In this document: piece after piece, positions 16,451 through 25,431 of the stretch
How the letters are laid out: every line of letters starts with the position of its first letter
Numbering within the stretch: the stretch's first letter is position 1
NCBI RefSeq assembly: GCF_009649815.1
Contig: NZ_WJIC01000013.1
Span: forward strand, 62,001 to 126,000
Direction: 5' to 3'
Length of the DNA: 64,000 nucleotides
Origin: Nocardia sp. SYP-A9097
Lineage (GTDB): Bacteria > Actinomycetota > Actinomycetes > Mycobacteriales > Mycobacteriaceae
Translations under genes and position numbers: made by a program
Notes under the pieces: model-generated
What the model was told of the DNA's origin: nothing
Databases searched by the model: none
The model's input: only the letters and a program-made list of their open reading frames with translations

Positions 16451-17119
16451 GCAATCCAGCCCGAAGTCGAATCGGGCTGGGGGAATGGTGTCTTCGGCGT
16501 CGATGACGCGCCGCGCGAAATGCGGATAGTCGCCCGTGGCGATGGCCTCGCGCAGATACGGGCCGACGGTCGCACGCCATTGTTCCTCGGTGAGTCCGGT
16601 GCGATGATGTGCGCGAAGTTCGGCAAGTTCCTGATTGACCGCGCCGAAGACGTACGAGGTGACGGCGTCGGCGATGTTGGATGCCAGGGTGATGTCCCCG
16701 GTGAGCGGGGTGAGCGCGGCGAGCGCGATATCGTGGCGGCGCAAAGCATTCGGGCCGAGGGCGGGGCGGCCGGAGAGTTCCGCGCCGAGCCACGGGTGTT
16801 GCAGCAGGGTCGCTCGCAATTGGTGTGCGACGGCGGCGATATCGGTACGCCAGTCACCGGTCAACTCCGGTACCGCAATTTCGCCCTGGGCGGTGTCGAC
16901 CATGAGGTCCACGAGTTCGTCGCGATTGGCGACGTAGCGGTAGAGCGATGCGGTGCCCGAGGCCAGTTCGGTGGCGACGCGGCGCATGGAAACCGCCTCC
17001 AGCCCTTCGCTATCGGCGATGGTGAGCGCCGCGCCGACAATGCGATCCACGCTGGGGGCGCGGCGGGCCGGGGTGCGGCGGTCCCTGCTCCACACGAGTT
17101 GCGGGGTGTTGTCCAGCAT
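16421..17119 (-). CDS. TetR-family repressor (TetR_C_1 type)
   Basis: A 232-residue regulator from ATG 17119 with AGAAGGGCAGG upstream. The HTH is at about 25-70 (IVGAALTIADSEGLEAVSMR, VATELASGTASLYRYVANRD). The C-terminal domain is of the Tet-like class, with HPWLGAEL and NQELAELRAHH. It is divergent from an FAD monooxygenase across a 99-bp gap with a 15-bp-arm palindrome. The arrangement copies tetR/tetX-like or tetR/monooxygenase pairs, so derepression by the monooxygenase substrate is the likely control. Confidence 0.9.
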   Translation of the reverse strand: MLDNTPQLVWSRDRRTPARRAPSVDRIVGAALTIADSEGLEAVSMRRVATELASGTASLYRYVANRDELVDLMVDTAQGEIAVPELTGDWRTDIAAVAHQLRATLLQHPWLGAELSGRPALGPNALRRHDIALAALTPLTGDITLASNIADAVTSYVFGAVNQELAELRAHHRTGLTEEQWRATVGPYLREAIATGDYPHFARRVIDAEDTIPPARFDFGLDCLLEGVSRTA

Positions 17120-17165
17120 TGCCTGCCCTTCTGGTTCGAAATTCGGCGTTGCGCACAGACTAGCA

Positions 17166-17208
17166 CTGTGGATACGGTGTAGCCATTACGGCAACACCGT
17201 ATCCACAG
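17166..17208. promoter_or_regulatory. Long perfect inverted repeat, TetR operator
   Basis: Arms of 15 bp (CTGTGGATACGGTGT at 17166-17180 and its exact complement at 17194-17208) flank a 13-bp spacer. It lies 46 bp from the tetR start and 10 bp from the monooxygenase start, overlapping where both promoters must be. The spacing suggests two operator half-regions bound together by two dimers. Confidence 0.75.
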
Positions 17209-17218
17209 GGAGATTCTC

Positions 17219-18808
17219 ATGACGGATAAGCAGGTTCCGGTACTCATTGCCGGGGGCGGTTCGGTCGGGCTCGCGACGGCACTCTTCCTGGCCGACCGGG
17301 GTATCGAATCGCTGGTGGTGGAGGCGCAGGACGGGCCCTCCGCGCATCCGCGTGCCACCGGTCTCGGCCCGCGCACCGCGGAGTTGTTGCGCGAGGCCGG
17401 GCTTCAGGAGGCCGTCGACGCGGTGTGCGTGAATATGACTGATGGCGGGCTCGGCAAGATTTACGTGCGCACTCTCGCCGAGACGGATTTCGCCGCGCTG
17501 CCGCTGGTGACGCCGCTGCGGCGGATGTGGGGTGGTGACGACATCAGTCCCGGACGCGTTCGCGGCCTCTGCCCGCAGCATCGACTCGACTCGGTCATGC
17601 TGCCCGCCGCGCGCGAACGCGGTGCGGTGGTGCGGTATTCGACCCGGATGGAATCCTTCGCGCAGGGCTCGAACGGGGTGCGGGTGCGGTTGTCCGATGA
17701 TTCCATCGTGCGCGCGGACTACCTGATCGGCGCGGATGGCGTGCGCAGCGGAGTGCGGGAGGCTGTCCGAGTCGGGGTCTCCGGGCCGGGCGCGCTCGGA
17801 AATCCCATGATGAGCATGCTCTTTCGCGCCGATCTCACCTCGTATCTACAAGGGCGGCGATTCGTCACGTGCAATGTCGATAATCCCGGGGTGCGCGGCA
17901 TGCTGGCCACCGTCGACGGTGCGAAGGAATGGATTCTGCACACCGAGTGCACCGAGGCAGTCGATGCATTCTCCGAGGACGAATGCCGGTCCTTGATTCG
18001 CGCCGCCATCGGCGATCCGACCATCGACGTGGAGATTGTCAGCGTATTGCCCTGGCGGCCACGCGGATTGGTCGCCGACCGATTCCAGGTCGGCCGGGTC
18101 TTCCTGGTCGGTGATGCCGCGCATGCCGTGCCACCGCTGGGGGCGTTCGGCCTCAATACCGGAATCGCGGACGGCCACAATCTCGCGTGGAAAATCGCGG
18201 CCGTGCACTCGGGCCGGGCCGGGGCCGCACTGTTGGACACCTATACGGCCGAACGTCGTCCGGTCGCACAGACGACCCTCGACCAGGCCGTGCGACGACT
18301 ACCCGACCCCCAATTGCATTGGGGCAGTGGACCGGAGATCGCGGCGGCCCGGCAGGCGGCAGGTGTGCTCAACGCGCCCGTGGTCCAACTCGGCTACCGC
18401 TACGACTCGGCCGCCGTAATCGACGCCGACCTGAAACTGCCCTCCACCGAGGATCTTTCCCTGAATCTCGACGGCAGCCCAGGTTCGCGCCTCCCGCACC
18501 GCTGGCTGGACCACGATGGGCACCGCGTCTCCACACTCGACCTCGTCGGCCCCGGATTCACCCTCCTGACCGCGAGCCGGCATTGGCAGCGCGCCGCCCA
18601 ATCGGTCGCCGAATCACACCCGGCCGGGTTGTCCGTACACCGAATCATCCCGGGCGACTGGAGCACTACCGCCGGCATCGGCGACACCGGCGCAATCCTG
18701 GTACGCCCCGACCACTTCATCGCCTGGCGCACCCCCGAATCACCGACCAGCCCCGCCGCCGCCATCATCCGCGCACTCGACCGAATCTCTGCCCAATCCA
18801 CCCGATAA
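17219..18808 (+). CDS. FAD-dependent aromatic monooxygenase (PHBH fold)
   Basis: A 529-residue class A flavoprotein hydroxylase. It has the FAD/NADPH motif AGGGSVGLATALFLADRG near residue 11, the DG motif region DYLIGADGVRSGVRE and the second FAD motif GDAAHAVPPLGAFGLNTGIA. It also has a C-terminal thioredoxin-like extension as in RdmE, PgaE and tetracycline or rifampicin hydroxylases. ATG 17219 follows AGGGAGA. The divergent TetR and operator suggest induction by an aromatic compound. It could detoxify an antibiotic, or act in aromatic catabolism, and sequence alone does not separate these. Confidence 0.9.
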   Translation: MTDKQVPVLIAGGGSVGLATALFLADRGIESLVVEAQDGPSAHPRATGLGPRTAELLREAGLQEAVDAVCVNMTDGGLGKIYVRTLAETDFAALPLVTPLRRMWGGDDISPGRVRGLCPQHRLDSVMLPAARERGAVVRYSTRMESFAQGSNGVRVRLSDDSIVRADYLIGADGVRSGVREAVRVGVSGPGALGNPMMSMLFRADLTSYLQGRRFVTCNVDNPGVRGMLATVDGAKEWILHTECTEAVDAFSEDECRSLIRAAIGDPTIDVEIVSVLPWRPRGLVADRFQVGRVFLVGDAAHAVPPLGAFGLNTGIADGHNLAWKIAAVHSGRAGAALLDTYTAERRPVAQTTLDQAVRRLPDPQLHWGSGPEIAAARQAAGVLNAPVVQLGYRYDSAAVIDADLKLPSTEDLSLNLDGSPGSRLPHRWLDHDGHRVSTLDLVGPGFTLLTASRHWQRAAQSVAESHPAGLSVHRIIPGDWSTTAGIGDTGAILVRPDHFIAWRTPESPTSPAAAIIRALDRISAQSTR

Positions 18809-18850
18809 TGCACTTGACCCTCACGTTAGGGGAGGGTTCATGATCGTTCC

Positions 18851-19357
18851 ATGGCAGACACCTACCCCGCCTTCGATATCAGCCCGGTGCCCGTCCCGGC
18901 CCTTGACGCCGAGGCTCCCGAACTCTTCCACGGCCTGTACGGAATGCCCATGTTCGTCACCGTCGCCACCGCCGATCTGGCTGAATCCGTGCACTTCTGG
19001 ACCCGGGGCCTGGGCTTCTTCGACCTGTTCACCGTCCCGGGCCAACTAACCCACCTGCGCCGCTGGGCCTTCCAGGATGTCCTGTTGGTCCCTGGTGACC
19101 ACCCCGCCGAGACCCCTGCACAAACTGTCAGTTTCGCCTGCGTCCCAACCCAATTGGACGAGATCGCCTCCGCCTGCGAGCGACTCACCCCCGGCTGCAC
19201 CACCGGTCCCCGCCAAATGCCATGGAACTCGACCGAACTGGAGATCCGCACCCCCGAAAACACCCGAGTGGTGATGACCGCCGCCCGCCCCTACGACCCC
19301 TCCGGCCCCGAAGCCGAATTCCTACGCTCCATCGGCATCACCGCCCCCGATGCCTGA
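18851..19357 (+). CDS. VOC (glyoxalase/bleomycin-resistance) domain protein
   Basis: A 168-residue protein with one vicinal-oxygen-chelate module pair. FVTVATADLAESVHFWTRGL starts the first beta-alpha unit, with LGFFDLF after it and ELEIRTPENTRVVM as a late strand. Starting at ATG 18851 it overlaps the next gene, a TipAS-type MerR regulator, by 8 bp, so the two are translationally coupled. The pairing suggests a ligand-binding or resistance protein controlled by its partner. Confidence 0.75.
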   Translation: MADTYPAFDISPVPVPALDAEAPELFHGLYGMPMFVTVATADLAESVHFWTRGLGFFDLFTVPGQLTHLRRWAFQDVLLVPGDHPAETPAQTVSFACVPTQLDEIASACERLTPGCTTGPRQMPWNSTELEIRTPENTRVVMTAARPYDPSGPEAEFLRSIGITAPDA

Positions 19358-20144
19358 CCACGACGGCCTAACTGTCGGTGCGGTCGCATCGCTGGTGGGC
19401 ATCACAATCCGAGCCCTGCACCATTGGGACGCACTCGGCCTGGTCACCCCCTCGGCCCGCACCCCCGGCGGCTACCGCGTGTACACCGCCGCCGACCTCA
19501 CCCGTATCCACCGTGTTCTGATCTACCGCGAATTGGATGTCCCGCTGACCGAAATCGCCCCGCTCCTGGACGCTCCCACGGCTGTGGCCACCGAAGCCCT
19601 ACTCCAGCAACGCGATCGACTGCGCGCCCGCATCACCCACCTCCAGCAAATGACGGAAGCCCTCGACCGCTTGATCGAAGCCCGGCAGTCCGGAATCCTG
19701 CTGACTCCCGAAGAACAGGTCGCCATCTTCGGCAACCACTGGAAACCGGATTGGGTGACCGAAGCCCACTCGCGTTGGTCCGGCACCCCGCAATGGACCC
19801 AATACGCCGAACGCTCCGCCACCCGCACCGCCACCGAATGGCAACAGATCACCGACTCCACCAATGCACTCAATGCCGAACTGGCAGCGGCATTCCAAGC
19901 CGACATCGCCCCCGGCACCCCCGAGGCCAACGCCCTCGCCGAACGCCACCGAGGCTCCTTCACCCCCTACTTCGACTGCACCCACTCAATGCAAGTCTGC
20001 ATAGCCCGCACGTACATCGACGACCCCGACTTCGCCACCTACTACAACACCCTGACCCCCGGCCTGAACACCTGGCTTCACCAAGTCATCTCCGCCAACG
20101 CCCGCGCCCAAGGCATAAACCCGGACACCGCCACCTGGACCTGA
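19350..20144 (+). CDS. MerR-family regulator with TipAS drug-binding domain
   Basis: A 264-residue protein. The MerR HTH is residues 7-75 (TVGAVASLVGITIRALHHWD, LTPGGYR-type wing). A coiled linker follows (ALLQQRDRLRARITHLQQMT). The TipAS domain comes next, with FGNHW near 130 and a conserved Cys/His-containing globin-like core (YFDCTHSMQVCIARTYIDD). TipA-type regulators bind thiopeptides and other drugs and activate their own operon. It overlaps the VOC gene by 8 bp, so the pair probably forms an inducible resistance unit. Confidence 0.88.
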   Translation: MPDHDGLTVGAVASLVGITIRALHHWDALGLVTPSARTPGGYRVYTAADLTRIHRVLIYRELDVPLTEIAPLLDAPTAVATEALLQQRDRLRARITHLQQMTEALDRLIEARQSGILLTPEEQVAIFGNHWKPDWVTEAHSRWSGTPQWTQYAERSATRTATEWQQITDSTNALNAELAAAFQADIAPGTPEANALAERHRGSFTPYFDCTHSMQVCIARTYIDDPDFATYYNTLTPGLNTWLHQVISANARAQGINPDTATWT

Positions 20145-20199
20145 CGGACTCTTCGCGTCCACGTTTTCGCGTGGAGACAATCGAAACTGGTAAAGATGT

Positions 20200-20375
20200 T
20201 GTGGCACAACGGTATCGCCGATACCACCCGTTAGACGCTGCGGCAGATCCTCGAGGCCTGATTCTGAACAATTCCTCGGTCCACAAGGGTGCGAGGTTCG
20301 GGAATGGTGCGCCGCCAACGATGTGGAACTGGCGTTCGTGCCGACCTATTCGTCGTGGTTGAACCGGGTGCTAGC
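20200..20375 (+). pseudogene. IS630-type transposase remnant
   Basis: Two short stretches in different frames match the catalytic C-terminal part of IS630-family transposases. One reads ILNNSSVHKG (the usual DNxSxHKG box with its first Asp changed to Asn). The other reads VREWCAANDVELAFVPTYSS followed by WLNRV. A one-base frameshift separates them and the DDE triad is incomplete. It is inactive. Its right end meets the stop of a small minus-strand gene at 20371. Confidence 0.7.
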
Positions 20376-20544
20376 CGCCGTAGAGGCGAATGAAGTCCTG
20401 GGTCGGGTCGACGGCGGGCACCGTGTAGCTCGACGAACTCCCGTCGATGTGGGTTTCCTCGACGTAGTGGGCGGGTTCGGCGGGCAGGCGGCGCCATCGG
20501 GCGCGTGGATCAGCGAGCTGCTCTCGGTGACTGTTCGACGACAT
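20371..20544 (-). CDS. Small hypothetical protein
   Basis: A 57-residue polar protein from ATG 20544, preceded by GGAGGGG at good spacing. It contains REQLADPRARWRRLPAEP and ends DPTQDFIRLYGG. The Trp/Arg-rich middle and Tyr/Asp-rich tail look conserved in style, but I do not recognise a family. It is not secreted and has no membrane segment. The strong ribosome site is the main reason to accept it, even though an IS remnant abuts its 3' end. Confidence 0.55.
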   Translation of the reverse strand: MSSNSHREQLADPRARWRRLPAEPAHYVEETHIDGSSSSYTVPAVDPTQDFIRLYGG

Positions 20545-20710
20545 GTTGTTCCCCTCCAGAATCATGTCACCACATGCTACCCGGAGTTACACGCCCGATG
20601 AGGCATGCGTTGCGGCAAAGGTCAAGCCGGGCTGGAGGTTCCACCTCCCGGGAAACTCTGAAGCACTGGGACGGGCGTCCGGAGATCCGGAATCTGGTAG
20701 TGATGGATTC

Positions 20711-21583
20711 ATGACGACTTTGGGAGCTGTTTTTCGTCCGGAGAATCCGCCGGAGGGACTGCGGGAGGCGGTTCGGGTCGCGGACGATTCGGGGTTGGAG
20801 GAGCTTTGGTTGTGGGAGGACTGTTTTCTGGAGGGTGGAATCTCCAGTGCGGCAGCGGCGCTCGCGTGGAGTGAGCGGGTGCGGATCGGGGTGGGGGTGC
20901 TGCCGGTGCCGTTGCGCAATGTTGCCTTGACGGCCATGGAGATTGCCACGCTCGAGCGGATGTTCCCCGGGCGCGGGATATTCGGTGTGGGGCATGGGGT
21001 TCAGGAGTGGATGGGGCAGGTCGGTGGGCGGGTGGGTTCGCCGGTGACGTTGTTGCGTGAGTATCTCGAGGCGCTGCGTGGATTGCTTGCGGGGCAGCGG
21101 ATCACCGTGAAGGGGCGGTATATCCGACTGGATGATGTGGCGCTGGACTGGCCGCCTGCCGTCGCTCCGCCGATTCTCGCCGCGGCTACCGGGCCGAAAA
21201 CCGTTCGGCTGGTGGGTGAATCCGCTGACGGCGTTGTCCTCACCTCCTCCACCTCGGCCGAGGGCATTCGCGCGGCGGCCGAGATTCTGCGGTCGGCCCG
21301 CCCCGAACCGGTTGCCGCCGAGCCCTTCCCGATCGTCGTCTACCTGCTGGCGGCAACCGGTCCGAGCGCCGCCGAACGAGTGGCCGCGGAACTACGCACG
21401 AAGGACCGGGACACCATCCCTGATGTGGGCGTTGCCGGTGACGCCCAAGCCATCGCCGACACCGTCCTGCGCTGGTCCGAGGCAGGCGCGACCAGCGTCA
21501 TCCTGCAACCGACAGCTGACGAACCCGATCCCGACGCGTTCATCCGGTTCGTCGCCGACCAGGTCCGCCCCCTCGTGCCCTGA
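20711..21583 (+). CDS. LLM-class flavin-dependent (F420 or FMN) oxidoreductase
   Basis: A 290-residue TIM-barrel protein of the bacterial-luciferase-like superfamily. It starts at ATG 20711 (TTLGAVFRPENPPEGLREAV) and contains VRIGVGVLPVPLRNVALTAM and GRGIFGVGHGVQEWM, the usual barrel strands 3-4. ITVKGRYIRLDDVALDWPP and APPILAAATGPKTVRLVGE follow, typical of F420-binding members. In actinomycetes these mostly use F420. The substrate is unknown. The gene stands alone, with no ribosome site of note. Confidence 0.88.
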   Translation: MTTLGAVFRPENPPEGLREAVRVADDSGLEELWLWEDCFLEGGISSAAAALAWSERVRIGVGVLPVPLRNVALTAMEIATLERMFPGRGIFGVGHGVQEWMGQVGGRVGSPVTLLREYLEALRGLLAGQRITVKGRYIRLDDVALDWPPAVAPPILAAATGPKTVRLVGESADGVVLTSSTSAEGIRAAAEILRSARPEPVAAEPFPIVVYLLAATGPSAAERVAAELRTKDRDTIPDVGVAGDAQAIADTVLRWSEAGATSVILQPTADEPDPDAFIRFVADQVRPLVP

Positions 21584-21631
21584 CTCCCGCATGCCACACC
21601 CATCTGGTGATTCGGGTATTACGGTGGGGCC

Positions 21632-22144
21632 GTGGCGGAGTGGATCAGCGTGTACTGCGGGGAATTTGTCGAGCTGGATGGGTCCGAGATGTGGGATTGG
21701 ATATCCAGTGCTGATCTTTGGACGTTGGCCGAGGGATTCTTCGAGGGTGCCGATGTCGTGGAGGCGGCGTTGGAGGATGCGCTGGTGAATCTTCAAATCA
21801 CCGCGGAGAAGGACATTTTCGTGGAGTGGAAGGCCGCCGGGGCCGGCATGCGAATCTCCAGTGTGACCGGGGCGGAGGTGGTCGCTCAGGTGGGGGAGGC
21901 ATTGGGGGAGTCGCTGATCGGGGCGGTGGGGCCGGGGGCCGATCGGGTTCGAGCGCATTTGGCGGGCACCACTCAGGTGGTGAATATCGAGATGGCGCTG
22001 GATGATTCGCACGGTTTGGGCGCGGTGTTCGGATCGGTGATCGCATTGCGGATCGCGGCGGATGCGCAAGGGCTGGTGTGGTACTTCGATCAGGAGTGGG
22101 TGGATCCGGAAAAGCCGGGCGAGGCGCTGTGGAGTGCGGCGTAG
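21632..22144 (+). CDS. Hypothetical protein
   Basis: A 170-residue acidic protein starting at GTG 21632, with Trp-rich N-terminus (MAEWISVYCGEFVELDG), then LWTLAEGFFEGADVVEAALE and a C-terminal part ending LVWYFDQEWVDP. No membrane segment or known motif is visible. The C-terminal Tyr/Phe/Trp cluster is the sort seen in small immunity-like or SUKH-like proteins, but I cannot make that assignment. Confidence 0.65.
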   Translation: MAEWISVYCGEFVELDGSEMWDWISSADLWTLAEGFFEGADVVEAALEDALVNLQITAEKDIFVEWKAAGAGMRISSVTGAEVVAQVGEALGESLIGAVGPGADRVRAHLAGTTQVVNIEMALDDSHGLGAVFGSVIALRIAADAQGLVWYFDQEWVDPEKPGEALWSAA

Positions 22145-22262
22145 CGAGTTTACGAATTGTTTTCCGAGCGAACAGCATTCGTCTGCCGTCGGATGGCCGG
22201 GCCGTCATGGGAGCTGGTCACGGTGATGCGGCTTGGATGATGTGCAGGATGTGAGGATTTCG

Positions 22263-23312
22263 ATGAGCACTACCACCGTCGGACGGGGTCGTTGGACCGC
22301 GGCCATCGCCGGAGCCCTGGTGGCTTTGACCAGTGGCATCACCTGGGTCGCCCCGGGCGATGCGGGAGCGGACCCGCTATGCGCGCTACCGAGCGGCTCG
22401 GCGGGATCGTCGTATTCCTGTGCGGCGGCGGGTGATCTGCTGGATGTGCGCATCGGCGATGTGCTGGCCACCCAGCCGTCACTGGGCTACGACGAGATCT
22501 ACTACAAGCTGGGCCGGTACACGCTCGGCAAGGACGATATCAACTCCAAGTTCAACGACTGGTGCGAGAGCAATGGTCAGCAGGGGGTCGTCTCGGCCAA
22601 ACCGGGTGCGCGCCTGAGCGATCCGTCCTCGTTCCAGTGCAAGCTGGCCGTGGGTCAGGAGACCGCCGAGAGCATTGCCGCCATGAAGACCGTGGTCATC
22701 GGTCCCGGCGGCAAGCCGTACCTCACCGACGGTCACCACACCCTCACCTCCTACCTGGAGACCCCGGACGGCGGCGCGGATATGCACGTGCGCCTGCGGG
22801 TGCTCGGCAACCTCAGCACCCTCGCGGACACCGACTTCTGGACGCAGATGAAGGCCAATGGCTGGGTGTGGCTCAAAGATGTCGCCGGCAACCCGGTAGC
22901 GGTGGATCAGCTGCCGAAGTCGCTGGGCCTGGCCAACTTCGCCGATGACAATTACCGCAGCATGATGTACTTCGCCCGCGATATCGGCTACCACGTCGGC
23001 GATCTGCCGTTCGAGGAGTTCTTCTGGGGCGACTGGATGCGCCGCGGCAATATCGGCGGCGAGTGGAATCGTAATGATTTCAACGCCTACCTGGCCACCT
23101 TGAAGACCGTCACCGAGGCGCAGGTCGCGCTGTCCCCGGAAACCATTGTCGCCGAGGGCAAGACCGCCAAGGAGCTCGATCAGCTCAGCGCCTGGAATGA
23201 CGGCAAGGCCGAGGACAAGGGCGAATTCGCCAAGATCTCGCAGCCGTACTCGGCCGATAAGCCGGGCAAGCTGGGCTATGCGGTCGAGTACCGGAATCGC
23301 AACGCGCACTGA
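22263..23312 (+). CDS. Secreted ParB/Srx-fold nuclease-like protein
   Basis: A 349-residue exported protein. Residues 1-36 form a Sec signal peptide (WTAAIAGALVALTSGITWVA, then cleavage near GADPLC). The mature part starts with a ParB/sulfiredoxin-like module: LLDVRIGDVLATQPSLGYDE, then KLGRYTLGKDDINSKF, then VIGPGGKPYLTDGHHTLTSY, where DGHH is the key motif of the ParBc_2 family. The C-terminal half has DDNYRSMMYFARDIGY. Extracellular proteins of this kind are widespread but their activity is unproven. ATG 22263 follows GAGGA; an earlier in-frame ATG at 22233 is possible. Confidence 0.8.
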   Translation: MSTTTVGRGRWTAAIAGALVALTSGITWVAPGDAGADPLCALPSGSAGSSYSCAAAGDLLDVRIGDVLATQPSLGYDEIYYKLGRYTLGKDDINSKFNDWCESNGQQGVVSAKPGARLSDPSSFQCKLAVGQETAESIAAMKTVVIGPGGKPYLTDGHHTLTSYLETPDGGADMHVRLRVLGNLSTLADTDFWTQMKANGWVWLKDVAGNPVAVDQLPKSLGLANFADDNYRSMMYFARDIGYHVGDLPFEEFFWGDWMRRGNIGGEWNRNDFNAYLATLKTVTEAQVALSPETIVAEGKTAKELDQLSAWNDGKAEDKGEFAKISQPYSADKPGKLGYAVEYRNRNAH

Positions 23313-23349
23313 CAGCACCTCGCCCGGCATTCCGGCATAGGGTTTGCTG

Positions 23350-25389
23350 GTGAGCAATCCGTTCTTCGAACCCAGCACCCTGCCGTATCAGCTGCCGCCG
23401 TTCGCGGACATCCGCGAGGAGCACTACCTGCCCGCGTTCCAGGCGGGTATAGCGGAGAAGCTCGCCGAGATCGACGCCATCGCCGTGAATCCCGAAGGAC
23501 CGACCTTCGCGAACACGGTGGTGGCGTTGGAGCGTTCGGGGGCCGTGCTGACGCGAGTCGCGAATGTTTTCTTCAATATCTCGTCCTCGGATTCGACCAC
23601 CGCCACCGATGTCATCGAGGGCGAGATGTCGCCGAAGCTGGCCGCGCTCAGCGATGCCATGCTGCTGAATCAGGACCTGTTCGCCCGCATTCGCGCACTG
23701 TACGACCAGCGCGAGAACCTGGGGTCGAGCGCTGAACAAGCACGGCTGCTGGAGCGGTACTACACGCGCTTCGTGCGCGCCGGAGCGGCTTTGAGCGAAG
23801 CCGAACGGGACCGACTGCGGGCCTGGAATATGGAATTGGCCTCGGCGACAACCGACTTCAAACACAACATCATGGCCGCCACCAAGGCCGCCACGCTGGT
23901 GCTGGACACCGAGGAAGAACTGGCCGGTCTCACACCGGCGGCGGTCACCGCGGCTGCCGAGAACGCCCGCGCGCTCGGCCAAGAGGGTTGGGCGCTGAGC
24001 CTGCAGAATGTCTCCAACCAACCGGTGCTCGCCGAGCTGGCCGACCGTGAAGTACGCCGCCGCATGATGATGGCCTCCCTCGGCCGCGGTTTCGGCAGCA
24101 GCCCGAATGCCGAACTGGCGGGCCGTATCGCGAACCTGCGCGCCAACCGCGCCGCCCTGCTCGGTTACTCCGATCATGCCGCGTATACGGTCGCCGACCA
24201 GACCGCCGGGACCACCGACGCGGTCGAGGATATGCTCGCTCAGCTCATCGCCCCGGCCATCCTCAATGCCGAGCGGGAGGCCGCCGAGCTCACCGCCGCC
24301 ATGCGTGCGGCTGATCCGGACGGCGATACCGAATTGCGCTCCTGGGATTGGCAGTACTGGTCGGAAAAGGTTCGCGCCGAACGCTTCTCACTCGATGCGG
24401 ATGCCCTGCGCCCCTATCTCGAATTGGAGCGGGTGCTGCGTGACGGTGTCTTCCACGCCGCGGAACTGGTGTACGGGCTCACTTTTCAGGAACGCACGGA
24501 TCTGGTCGGCTACCACCCCGAGGTCCGCGTCTTCGAGGTCTTCGACGCCGACGGCAGTGGTCTGGGCCTGTTCCTGGGTGACTTCTTCGCCCGCCCGTCC
24601 AAGCGGGGCGGCGCGTGGATGAATGAACTCGTAGGCCAGTCCGGCCTCGAGGGCACGCGTGCCGTGGTGGTGAACAATCTCAATATCGTGAAGCCACCCA
24701 AGGGTGAGCCCGCACTGTTGACCTGGGATAACGTTCGCACGCTCTTCCACGAGTTCGGGCACGCCCTGCACGGATTGTTCTCCGATGTGGAGTACCCGTT
24801 CTTCGCCGGGACGTCGGTGCCCCGCGATTTCGTGGAGTTCCCGTCGCAGGTCAATGAGATGTGGGCCGGCCGCCCCGAAATCCTGGCCAACTATGCCAAG
24901 CATGTCGAAACCGGCGCACCGATCCCGGTCGAACTGCTCGAAAAGCGCGCCGCCGCAGAACGATTCGGCGAAGGCTTCCGCACCGTCGAATACCTGGGCG
25001 CGACCCTGCTGGACTGGGCCTGGCATCGCATCACCGCCGATCAGTCCGCCGATATCGATGCCGAACTGTTCGAGGAATCCGCCCTGCGCAAAGCCGGACT
25101 CGCGCTCTCCGCGATCCCGCCGCGCTATCGCACCGGCTACTTCGCGCATATCTTCGCGGGCGGATATGGCGCGGGCTACTACTCCTACATCTGGAGCGAA
25201 GTCCTCGACGCCGACACCGTCGAATGGTTCGAGGACGGCACCGCCCCGATCCGCGACAAAGGCGAACAATTTCGCCGCGGCCTGCTCGCCAAGGGCGGAT
25301 CGGTCGACCCCCTCGAGGCATACGCGTCATTCCGCGGCCGCGCCCCGGAGATCCAGCCGCTGCTGACCCGCCGGGGCTTGACCGGATAG
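23350..25389 (+). CDS. dcp: M3-family metallopeptidase, dipeptidyl carboxypeptidase type
   Basis: Cytosolic zinc oligopeptidase of 679 residues. The zinc site HEFGH is at residues 467-471 in TLFHEFGHALHGLFSDVEYP. The third ligand Glu lies downstream in VEFPSQVNEMWA. The N-terminus SNPFFEPSTLPYQLPPFADI and the Tyr/Gly-rich end (GYGAGYYSYIWSEVLDAD) are classic for Dcp and oligopeptidase A. The GTG at 23350 is the best start, with TTG 23344 open in frame. It degrades short peptides by removing C-terminal dipeptides. A bidirectional hairpin follows. Confidence 0.93.
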   Translation: MSNPFFEPSTLPYQLPPFADIREEHYLPAFQAGIAEKLAEIDAIAVNPEGPTFANTVVALERSGAVLTRVANVFFNISSSDSTTATDVIEGEMSPKLAALSDAMLLNQDLFARIRALYDQRENLGSSAEQARLLERYYTRFVRAGAALSEAERDRLRAWNMELASATTDFKHNIMAATKAATLVLDTEEELAGLTPAAVTAAAENARALGQEGWALSLQNVSNQPVLAELADREVRRRMMMASLGRGFGSSPNAELAGRIANLRANRAALLGYSDHAAYTVADQTAGTTDAVEDMLAQLIAPAILNAEREAAELTAAMRAADPDGDTELRSWDWQYWSEKVRAERFSLDADALRPYLELERVLRDGVFHAAELVYGLTFQERTDLVGYHPEVRVFEVFDADGSGLGLFLGDFFARPSKRGGAWMNELVGQSGLEGTRAVVVNNLNIVKPPKGEPALLTWDNVRTLFHEFGHALHGLFSDVEYPFFAGTSVPRDFVEFPSQVNEMWAGRPEILANYAKHVETGAPIPVELLEKRAAAERFGEGFRTVEYLGATLLDWAWHRITADQSADIDAELFEESALRKAGLALSAIPPRYRTGYFAHIFAGGYGAGYYSYIWSEVLDADTVEWFEDGTAPIRDKGEQFRRGLLAKGGSVDPLEAYASFRGRAPEIQPLLTRRGLTG

Positions 25390-25401
25390 CGAAACCCGTT
25401 C

Positions 25402-25431
25402 CGGGGCGGCCTATTCGGCAGTGCCGCCCCG
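25402..25431. terminator. Bidirectional terminator hairpin
   Basis: CGGGGCGGC and GCCGCCCCG pair exactly around a 12-nt loop between the convergent dcp and NAD(P)-binding genes. It overlaps the last codons of the minus-strand gene. There is no long T-run, as is usual in high-GC actinomycetes. Confidence 0.6.
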
